NCBI RefSeq assembly: GCF_032340315.1
Contig: NZ_CP135436.1
Span: 1,819,501-1,883,500 of the forward strand
Direction of reading: 5' to 3'
Length of the DNA stretch: 64,000 nucleotides
Source of the DNA: Streptococcus sp. DTU_2020_1001019_1_SI_AUS_MUR_006
GTDB taxonomy: Bacteria; Bacillota; Bacilli; Lactobacillales; Streptococcaceae
Under the pieces are notes generated by a model that did not search any database, had not been told where the DNA came from, and worked only from the letters and a program-made list of their open reading frames with translations. Both the position numbers and the translations under genes were made by a program. The number at the start of each line of letters is the position of its first letter. Position 1 is the stretch's first letter. This document shows, piece by piece, positions 55,808 to 64,000 of the stretch.

Positions 55808-56911
55808 CTATAATTCTTTAATGATTTTTTTTATACTAGCAACTTGTTTATCTAAGGAAAATTTATCTACGTGTTCTCTACACACTTCCGACTTAATTAT
55901 TCTATTTTCCTTATTTTTACTAAGTTCTTCTACAATATAATTGGTGATTTCTTCATTGTTGTCTGAAACAAAGCCACATTTTTGAGAATTATATAGTTCA
56001 TTTGTTCCCCCTACAGGTGTACTAATGAATCCCTTTCCCAAAGCTAAACTTTCGACTAAAACAGTAGGAAAGCCCTCTGCTTCTGATAATAAAATGACAT
56101 AAGAAGATTTTTTTATGTATGGATACGGGTTTTTAACATAGCCCAACATAAAAACATTGTTCTCTAATTGATTATCAAGTATAAATTTATTAACGTATTC
56201 CTCTAAATCGCCTTTGCCTAATAGATATAATTTTTTATTGGGAATCCTTTCAACCACATTCTTAAAAACTTCTAACAGTCTCTTTATGCCTTTTGATTCT
56301 TCGATTCGTCCTATATAGATAAGACTATCCTCTTCAAATTTAATTTCCGCATTTTCAAGAGATTTAGCATTGATATCATTAAAATCATATCCATTATATA
56401 CTAGTTCTATTTTTTTCTTATACTCAGGATAAATTTCTTTGATGGATTCTTCTGTTTTTTCTGAAATAGCTATTATTTTGTTAACTGATCTTAGTTTTTT
56501 ACCTTGTCTAATTCTAGATATTTTATGATTTTGCAAATTATAAATTGTTCCATGATTCCACGATATTGTTTTCACATCATCATTAAGTAAATAAACTGGA
56601 TAAAGATAATTAAAAGCAATCTCATAATCGTATTTTTTTCGAGTTATTCTATTTCTAAAAAATTTTGGAAAGAACAAGAACAACTTCCATTTAATGTTTT
56701 TAAAAAGACTAGCATTTTCTAAATTTTTGAATACAGGTTCTAATACATTAATATTTTCATCATCACTCCCTACAGCACCATGATGATTTATCTCTAAAAT
56801 ATCAATATCGTATTCGTCGCTTAATCCTTTGGAAATATTTTCCAAAATTTTTTCAGCTCCGCCCCCCATACTAAAAGACCAGGTTATAAACAAGACTTTC
56901 TTTTTACCCAT
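55808..56911 (-). CDS. GT4-family glycosyltransferase
   Basis: A 367-residue GT-B enzyme. N-terminal FSMGGGAEKILENIS is the acceptor-side glycine loop. YIGRIEESKGIKRLLEVF (about 198-215) and EAEGFPTVLVESLALGK (about 281-297; E-x7-E motif) form the nucleotide-sugar site. It adds a hexose-type residue to the lipid-linked repeat unit at the cytoplasmic face. It is 7 bp downstream of the GT2 gene. Confidence 0.88.
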   Translation of the reverse strand: MGKKKVLFITWSFSMGGGAEKILENISKGLSDEYDIDILEINHHGAVGSDDENINVLEPVFKNLENASLFKNIKWKLFLFFPKFFRNRITRKKYDYEIAFNYLYPVYLLNDDVKTISWNHGTIYNLQNHKISRIRQGKKLRSVNKIIAISEKTEESIKEIYPEYKKKIELVYNGYDFNDINAKSLENAEIKFEEDSLIYIGRIEESKGIKRLLEVFKNVVERIPNKKLYLLGKGDLEEYVNKFILDNQLENNVFMLGYVKNPYPYIKKSSYVILLSEAEGFPTVLVESLALGKGFISTPVGGTNELYNSQKCGFVSDNNEEITNYIVEELSKNKENRIIKSEVCREHVDKFSLDKQVASIKKIIKEL

Positions 56912-56918
56912 ATCTCAC

Positions 56919-57884
56919 CTATTTCAAAAGTTTTTTCACTATTTTTCTTTGATTATATTTTATCAAATACATTAGTATTTTTCTCTTTAAAGGTTGACTC
57001 TTTAAATATTTATTTTTTATCCAATTTGGATATTTAATTTTAACTTTTTTTAGATATTCATCTAATAGAGGAGATGTTTCATCTATTCTTAAGATATTTG
57101 CATATCCTCCGTATAAAATATGGTACCAGTTAAAATATTCTAACTCTTCTTTAAATTCTCCTGGATAATTTTCTGCATAGTATTCTTCAACACTACTCAA
57201 CATAACTTCTATGTCTCTTATTTTATTTATAGCAGTGCCACCACGCATAATAGAACCTTCTGTTAAATAATATTTGTATATGCTAAAATTAAAGTATTTT
57301 GCTTTACTTACATTGGGCCATAGTCTTGACATAAACTCAAAATCTTCATATAAATAGCCACTTTTAAAGGTTACTTTAGTTTTTCTTAAAAATTCTAAAT
57401 CATATATATAATGCCAAACAGCATTTGGAAGAGTAAAAAGTTTCTTTTCTGTATTAGGAATAAGTATCGTATTTTCTTGTATTCCCATACTTATAGTCTC
57501 TAGTTTACTATTCTCATATCCTACTCGATAATCAAATATATTTACTTCTTCTAGTTTTTGATTAGCTATAAATTCTATTGCCCCTTCATCTATCTCATCA
57601 TCTACATCAACAAACCATAGATAATCTCCACTAGCTTCTTCTAGAATTACTCTTCTTACATGAGCTAAACCTGAATTGGTTTGTGTTATTACTTTTATCT
57701 GGGATATTTTTTCACTATACTCTTTTAATATTGTTTTACTATTATCTTTTGAACCATCATTTACTATTAATAATTCTAACTTTATGTTTTCTTTTGCTTT
57801 CTCATACTCTTTGAGTATAGAATCTATACAACGAGATATATATTTTTCTCCGTTATATACTGGTATGCCTATTGTTAATTTCAT
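56919..57884 (-). CDS. GT2-family glycosyltransferase
   Basis: A 321-residue GT-A enzyme. It starts LTIGIPVYNGEKYISRCIDS, has LIVNDGSKDNS (about 40-50) and DYLWFVDVDDEID with the DxD metal-binding motif (about 93-97), then a C-terminal helical tail. It is likely cytoplasmic and membrane-associated. It overlaps the TagF-like gene by 4 bp, implying coupled translation. Confidence 0.9.
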   Translation of the reverse strand: MKLTIGIPVYNGEKYISRCIDSILKEYEKAKENIKLELLIVNDGSKDNSKTILKEYSEKISQIKVITQTNSGLAHVRRVILEEASGDYLWFVDVDDEIDEGAIEFIANQKLEEVNIFDYRVGYENSKLETISMGIQENTILIPNTEKKLFTLPNAVWHYIYDLEFLRKTKVTFKSGYLYEDFEFMSRLWPNVSKAKYFNFSIYKYYLTEGSIMRGGTAINKIRDIEVMLSSVEEYYAENYPGEFKEELEYFNWYHILYGGYANILRIDETSPLLDEYLKKVKIKYPNWIKNKYLKSQPLKRKILMYLIKYNQRKIVKKLLK

Positions 57885-59095
57885 TCTTTTTTTCCTATTA
57901 TCTCTTTTATAAATCTATATACTCTTTTAGAATTTCTGTCATCGTATATTCTAAAAAACTTTTCAATTTTTTCTTTGTATCTATCTTCCAGGATCCACTT
58001 ATTATTAAATTGTTTTTGAATATCTGATATTAATTCATCTAGGGTATCTATTGATTTTCCGAAGCCATCTTTATAATCATAGTATCCTTCTTCGTACTGA
58101 CCCTCCCTAAATTTTTTATAATCAAATTGATAAAACAAAACTGGCTTTCTCATATAAGCAAAGTCCATAAATACACTTGAGTAATCTGTAATTAAAAAAG
58201 CTGACTCTTTTAATAATTCTTGTATATCATATTTTTTCCAATCTGCCAATATGATATTATCCGAAGAAGTTTGAAATTCTTGTAAATTATTTTGCATATT
58301 TCTATGCGGATAAAAAATTAACGTTAAGTCATTTTCTTCTAAAAAAGTTTTTAGGTCCTTACTTAATAAAAACTCATTCCATTTTTTAAAATATTCACTT
58401 TCTGTAAAAATACTGCCTTCATTAAAGCTAGTTCTAGCTTTAGTATTTAGGTTTAACCATTCTCTCCATGTAGGCATTACAAGAATTTGATTATTTTTTA
58501 CAATGTTATTATGGAGGTTGTCAAATCTAGGAAAACCTAAATATTTTACATACCCACTAGGATAACCAAACTTTTCCTCTATTTCCTTGTACTCTTGTTC
58601 TGCTCCACATATAAAGCCACGCATCTTTGTATTTTCATAATATAGCCATTTAGCATCTGAAACTGTTATTCCATGTTGTAAAAATACTTTATTGGTTTTT
58701 AATCCTAAATATACTTCCATAAGATTAAAAACAGCTGCATTAGGGTTTCCCGCTTTTTGTGTACTTACATTTACTCCTGCACTTAAATAATAAATCCAGT
58801 GTCTCAAAGACCAATACTGTATACATTCTCCTAACTCTTTGACTTTTTGAGCATCAGGAGATTTCAAATCAATAACATATATTACATTTTCCTCTGGGTG
58901 ATTTTCTCTAATATATTTAAACAACCAATAGCCATTATCTCTAGCTTCTTTTTCACTTTCACATATTAGTATTAGATTCTTATTCTTGCGTCTAAAGAAA
59001 AGAGAAATAACATAGGCTATAGGAAAAATAAATATAAGCGAAATAATATCTCTTATAGAAATTAATCTTAATTTTTCAAAAAAATTTCTACTCAT
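57881..59095 (-). CDS. CDP-glycerol:glycerophosphate glycerophosphotransferase-like protein (TagF/TarF family)
   Basis: A 404-residue protein. An N-terminal membrane-associating hydrophobic segment (about 14-34) precedes a Glyphos_transf domain with KVFLQHGIT (about 137-145), GFPRFDNL, IFYPHRNMQ and the C-terminal ITDYSSVFMDFAYMRKPVLF (about 299-318). Family members transfer glycerol- or ribitol-phosphate from CDP-activated donors. Here it may add a polyol-phosphate to the glycan, giving a phosphodiester-containing polymer. It overlaps the truncated licD gene by 4 bp. Confidence 0.82.
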   Translation of the reverse strand: MSRNFFEKLRLISIRDIISLIFIFPIAYVISLFFRRKNKNLILICESEKEARDNGYWLFKYIRENHPEENVIYVIDLKSPDAQKVKELGECIQYWSLRHWIYYLSAGVNVSTQKAGNPNAAVFNLMEVYLGLKTNKVFLQHGITVSDAKWLYYENTKMRGFICGAEQEYKEIEEKFGYPSGYVKYLGFPRFDNLHNNIVKNNQILVMPTWREWLNLNTKARTSFNEGSIFTESEYFKKWNEFLLSKDLKTFLEENDLTLIFYPHRNMQNNLQEFQTSSDNIILADWKKYDIQELLKESAFLITDYSSVFMDFAYMRKPVLFYQFDYKKFREGQYEEGYYDYKDGFGKSIDTLDELISDIQKQFNNKWILEDRYKEKIEKFFRIYDDRNSKRVYRFIKEIIGKKE

Positions 59096-59559
59096 CTTAG
59101 TACCTCCTCATATACGTGCTTATAGTTTAATGAAAATTTCCAACTTATTCTCTTTTTTATTAGAGCAAAAATCTGATGTTTGGAAAAATAATCCAAGGGA
59201 AGAACATCCAGAGCCAAGCCATGTGGGAGGTCCAAATCTTGTTGGTAAGGCTTGATGCAAGTTGTTGCCTTATCTCGAATAGTGATAAAGAGGTTGCGGT
59301 CAACAAAGTCTCTATCACTTTTTGATAGGAAGTAACGCTCATCCGCATAACAAGGCCATAGCTCTGCTAATTTTTCATAATCCTTGCGGGGCATAAAGAA
59401 GTCTAAATCATCATCCCAAGGGATAAAACCTTTATTTCGTAGAGCGCCAATAGCTCCTCCACCACACAAATAACAGAGCAATCCGTGTTCTTTACAAAAG
59501 GCGACAAAATATTCAGCCATCTCTAGGCTACGAGTTTGAATTGCCTTTAAATCACTCAT
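59092..59559 (-). CDS. LicD-family phosphotransferase, C-terminally truncated
   Basis: A 155-residue protein. Its N-terminus has the LicD core (YLCGGGAIGALRNKGFIPWD, DDLDFFMPRKDYEKL; the DDDLD acidic motif), the nucleotidyltransferase-like site for phosphocholine or other phosphodiester transfer. Full LicD proteins are roughly 250-280 residues. Here, after LPLDYFSKHQ, the sequence turns into an unrelated AT-rich tail (IFALIKKRISWKFSLNYKHV) and stops in the 4-bp overlap with the next gene. It is probably non-functional or altered. Confidence 0.75.
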   Translation of the reverse strand: MSDLKAIQTRSLEMAEYFVAFCKEHGLLCYLCGGGAIGALRNKGFIPWDDDLDFFMPRKDYEKLAELWPCYADERYFLSKSDRDFVDRNLFITIRDKATTCIKPYQQDLDLPHGLALDVLPLDYFSKHQIFALIKKRISWKFSLNYKHVYEEVLR

Positions 59560-59597
59560 CTTATTCTCTTCCTCTCCTGATAGAATACATCATTCTA

Positions 59598-59606
59598 TTA
59601 TACCAT
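59598..59606 (-). promoter_or_regulatory. Glycan-cluster promoter (extended -10)
   Basis: TGGTATAAT on the minus strand, 39 bp before the licD start, with AGGAGAGGAA as ribosome site. The overlaps and short gaps downstream suggest one transcript from licD to the CpsC-like gene. Confidence 0.65.
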
Positions 59607-59641
59607 AAAAACAGTTTATAAATCCATCTAACCATGTGAAA

Positions 59642-59697
59642 AATCAAAGCCCGAGACACCTGTTATCATAGGTATTCCAAGCTCTGATTCGTTTTTT
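59642..59697 (-). terminator. Terminator of the aroA-psr operon
   Basis: On the minus strand AATCAGAGCtTGG...ACCT / AGGT...cGGGCTTTGATT long imperfect hairpin followed by TTTTTC. Confidence 0.65.
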
Positions 59698-59702
59698 TCA
59701 GT

Positions 59703-61022
59703 TTACCTAAATCCCATTTGGGCTAGCTTATTCTGGTAAGCTTTTTGATCCACTCGAAGGGCTTGGCCTCCATAGACATCATAGTCATCTACCCAGTCTC
59801 CAAGTTCTGGAACTGTCAATCTTTCAATACCATTCTGACCTCCTTCAAGGACTGATAATCCGTTGGTCAATAAGAAGGTATAAGGAAGGTTTGTAGATGT
59901 CATAGCGAATACTTTACCAAGTGCTTCTGAACCTGTGAAAAGTTTTGTAGGATCTTTAATTTGCTGTAAAACAGCAGTCATGACTTGTTGCTGTCTACGA
60001 GTACGTCCATAGTCCCCTTCATCGTCATCACGGAAACGTGCATAGTTCAGAAGAGTCGAACCATTCATCTGTTGTTTTCCAACTCGAATGGTTTGAGTCG
60101 GTGACTCAGTTTCCGTTGCATGCAAGTCATCGCCTACAGTCGCTTCTGTCACAGGAACCCCGTTTAGGGTTGAAAACTGAGCATCTATAGTCACACCATC
60201 AGGGAAAAGCGTATCAATGGCTGTCGCAAAGGCTTGAAAATCGACAAGGGCATAATATTTTATGTCTAGATCAAAATTATCCTTGAGCACCTTGCGGACC
60301 ATTTCAGCTCCTTGTTTACCTTCTTGTTCCCCTAATTCATAAGCCAAGTTTAATTTATGGTCGGTCTGTTTTTGACCATTGATAACTTGGCTATACCCAT
60401 CAATATAGACCAGGTTATCACGCATAAAGCTAACGAGCTTCAATTTTTTATCTTTGCCACTTACATTCAAAACCATAATGGAATCTGTCCGTGTTTCTGC
60501 ACTATTCTGTCCGATACGTCCATCCGTACCCAAAATAAGAATATTAACCCCATCACGCGTATCTTGTCCATTGAAGACTTCAACCTGAGCAGCTTTGGCA
60601 TCTTTGGGCCCATTTGAGCCATTAGGATTCGCCGATTGGAATCCCTTTAAGAACATGATGATCATTCCTACTGCTACACAAAGCAATAACATCCCTAACC
60701 AAACAAATAAGCGTTTAAAACTAAAACCTCTTTTTTTCTTTGGTTTCTTAGCTTTTGGAACCTTCGTTTCCAGTTGAGCTCCACCACTACGGCGGCTAGA
60801 GCGACTACGATTAGCATAGGTTGGCAGGTCGATACCAGAGTCTGAAAGAAGTTGTTCTTTGGCTTCTGGATTGAAAACTTCCGCTGAACCTTTTTGACCT
60901 TCTAACTTAGCATGTAATAAGTCAAATTCTCTCTTTTCTTTTTCATTCAAATAATGAATATTTTTCAAAAGATAGTCATATCTCAATTTTTCATGGTGTG
61001 TCAAAGGATTCTCTCTAGTCAT
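59703..61022 (-). CDS. psr: LytR-CpsA-Psr (LCP) family cell-wall glycopolymer ligase Psr
   Basis: A 439-residue protein. A cytoplasmic N-terminus rich in charged residues precedes a single membrane helix (about 105-126) and an extracellular LCP domain with ETRTDSIMVLNV (about 183-194), KLVSFMRDNLVYI and the DFQAFATAID motif. LCP enzymes transfer lipid-linked teichoic acids or capsule to peptidoglycan. It is the last gene of the aro operon (4-bp overlap with pheA). Its place beside a glycan cluster suggests that product could be a substrate, though psr is core-genome. Confidence 0.93.
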   Translation of the reverse strand: MTRENPLTHHEKLRYDYLLKNIHYLNEKEKREFDLLHAKLEGQKGSAEVFNPEAKEQLLSDSGIDLPTYANRSRSSRRSGGAQLETKVPKAKKPKKKRGFSFKRLFVWLGMLLLCVAVGMIIMFLKGFQSANPNGSNGPKDAKAAQVEVFNGQDTRDGVNILILGTDGRIGQNSAETRTDSIMVLNVSGKDKKLKLVSFMRDNLVYIDGYSQVINGQKQTDHKLNLAYELGEQEGKQGAEMVRKVLKDNFDLDIKYYALVDFQAFATAIDTLFPDGVTIDAQFSTLNGVPVTEATVGDDLHATETESPTQTIRVGKQQMNGSTLLNYARFRDDDEGDYGRTRRQQQVMTAVLQQIKDPTKLFTGSEALGKVFAMTSTNLPYTFLLTNGLSVLEGGQNGIERLTVPELGDWVDDYDVYGGQALRVDQKAYQNKLAQMGFR

Positions 61023-61863
61023 TCCTTCTCCTTCCCTTTATCCTGTATGGTATAGATAGGGTAAGCTCCTAGTATTTTATAGTGGATCCCAATCGTTTCT
61101 AATTCTTCTTGAGCAAAATGGACCAGTTCTTTATCAGCATAGTCCACATCAATGATAAAAAAGTATTCGCCCAAGGCTGTTTTTAGGGGGCGACTCTCAA
61201 TCTTAGTTAGGTCAATCCCGCGCCAAGCAAAGGTAGAAAGCGCCTTATATAAAGCACCTGGAAGATTATCTGGCAAAGTCAAAGCTAGACTCATTTTCTG
61301 AGCATTTGCATTCAAGGGCATTTGCGGTGCCTTGGGACCTAACACCCAAAAGCGCGTGAAATTGGCTTCCATCTCTTGAATATCTTGAGCAATTAATTCC
61401 AAACCATATTCTCCAGCCGAACTTTTGGGGGCAATGGCCGCAAAAGGCTGATCTGGATGCTCGGAAATATAGCGCGCAGCGTAGGCTGTACTGGCAGTGA
61501 CCTCCAATTTAGCGTCTGGATAATGCTCATCGATATATTTCTTTCCTTGAGCCAAGGCCTGCGGATGAGAAAAGATTTTATCAATTTTAACTTGCCCTGG
61601 CACTGCCATCAACTGTTGATGAATTGGCTGCACAATCTCCGCCACAGCTTGAATTCGAGCCTGGTGGAAAAGATAATCCAAGGTTTCATGAACACTACCT
61701 TCAATAGAATTTTCAACTGGCACTACTGAAAAGTCTACTAAGCCCTGTTCGTAAGCCTTGATAACGTCCGTAATATTTGAAAAAGGCTCTAGTTCCTCAT
61801 GAGGAAAAGCCGTTTGCACCACATGGTGCGAAAAAGATCCTTTAGGACCTAGATAGGCAATTT

Positions 61864-61867
<4 letters not shown>
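61019..61867 (-). CDS. pheA: Prephenate dehydratase
   Basis: A 282-residue monofunctional enzyme converting prephenate to phenylpyruvate. The catalytic domain starts with YLGPKGSFSHH and holds the ANFTRFWVLG active-site segment (about 169-178). The C-terminal ACT domain (LSTFAWRGIDLTKIESRPLK, about 216-235) is the phenylalanine feedback site. It overlaps both aroK and psr by 4 bp. Confidence 0.95.
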
Positions 61868-63724
<1,857 letters not shown>

Positions 63725-63785
63725 TTACCTTTTTGATTTATTTCAACCTGAAGCTTTTTAATAGCAATTCTTTTTCATTTTCAAT

Positions 63786-64000
63786 TTACCAGCTATCTGA
63801 AGAGCCACCACCATCAAATCCACCGCCATCCCAATCATTTGAAGACCAAGATGAACTAGAACTACTAGTATCATATCTAGATGTAGAAGAATCTAATCTA
63901 CCATAAGAACTTGACTGTACTCTTTGTGAAGCATAGTAGCTTTTTTTGAGCTCGGAAGTCCAAGAAGCATTCTTCACAAAATCTTTATCGTTTGGATAGA
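63786..64000 (-). CDS. C-terminus of a Ser/Gly-rich protein (partial, runs off the window)
   Basis: The frame stays open through the window edge (YPNDKDFVKNASW before an internal GTG at 63977), so only the C-terminal 70 or so residues are visible. The end is a low-complexity tail (SSSSSSWSSNDWDGGGFDGG, then GSSDSW). Such tails occur at the C-terminus of TPM/YgcG-type membrane proteins and similar DUF proteins; that identity is tentative. The 63617-63785 gap contains no gene. Confidence 0.6.
   Translation of the reverse strand, partial: YPNDKDFVKNASWTSELKKSYYASQRVQSSSYGRLDSSTSRYDTSSSSSSWSSNDWDGGGFDGGGSSDSW

Overview
The window looks like a chromosomal segment of a mitis-group Streptococcus, most likely S. 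mitis or a close relative of S. pneumoniae. The reasons are a psaBCA-tpx-psaR manganese block, a BOX repeat carrying the familiar BOX-A core, an IS1167-like ISL3 element, choline-binding repeat remnants, and gene orders known from pneumococcus (metE-metF-pnp-cysE-cysS, prfB-ftsE-ftsX, aroA-aroK-pheA-psr). The base composition is low G+C, and Shine-Dalgarno sites and extended -10 promoters are typical of streptococci. No rRNA, tRNA, CRISPR array or prophage was recognised.

Layout. 1-13.4 kb: a DUF2974 hydrolase, a metallo-beta-lactamase-fold hydrolase, a lipoprotein, the M13 endopeptidase PepO, the Mn ABC importer PsaBCA with a visible operator, thiol peroxidase, the DtxR-type regulator PsaR, a PnuC-type transporter, two tandem paralogous small membrane proteins, then dtd and rel. 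13.6-16 kb: an LPXTG-anchored ectonucleotidase. 16.1-28.3 kb: the sugar ABC ATPase MsmK, then a long minus-strand block (pnp, cysE, GNAT, nucleoside phosphorylase, cysS, mrnC, PucR-like regulator) preceded by metE-metF with a perfect MET box.

28.5-42.9 kb is an accessory defence and DNA-repair island, all on the minus strand. In transcription order it holds a helicase with two membrane segments, hsdR, a small membrane protein, a DUF6261 protein, a large P-loop ATPase, hsdS, a HAD phosphatase, a RecB/Cas4-like PD-(D/E)XK candidate nuclease, hsdM, a DUF1722 (YbgA-like) protein and a pyrimidine-dimer glycosylase-family protein. The three hsd genes are thus split by four or five genes. The ATPase, HsdS, HAD and nuclease genes form the best candidate here for an undescribed defence module.

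43-50.4 kb: a VTT membrane protein, a BOX element, an MFS exporter, an intact ISL3 element with 8-bp target duplications inserted in the ftsX terminator, then ftsX, ftsE and prfB (with its programmed +1 frameshift), and a degraded kilobase with a choline-binding protein remnant. 50.4-59.6 kb: an AT-rich surface-glycan cluster: Wzx flippase, a CpsC-like protein with a degenerate CpsD-like tail, Wzy polymerase, a sulfotransferase-like protein, two glycosyltransferases, a TagF-like glycerophosphotransferase and a truncated LicD. The composition break inside licD marks one edge of the acquired block, and an ISL3 end remnant lies near the other. 59.7-63.6 kb: the LCP ligase gene psr and the aromatic amino acid genes pheA, aroK and aroA. 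The window ends in the C-terminus of a Ser/Gly-rich protein.
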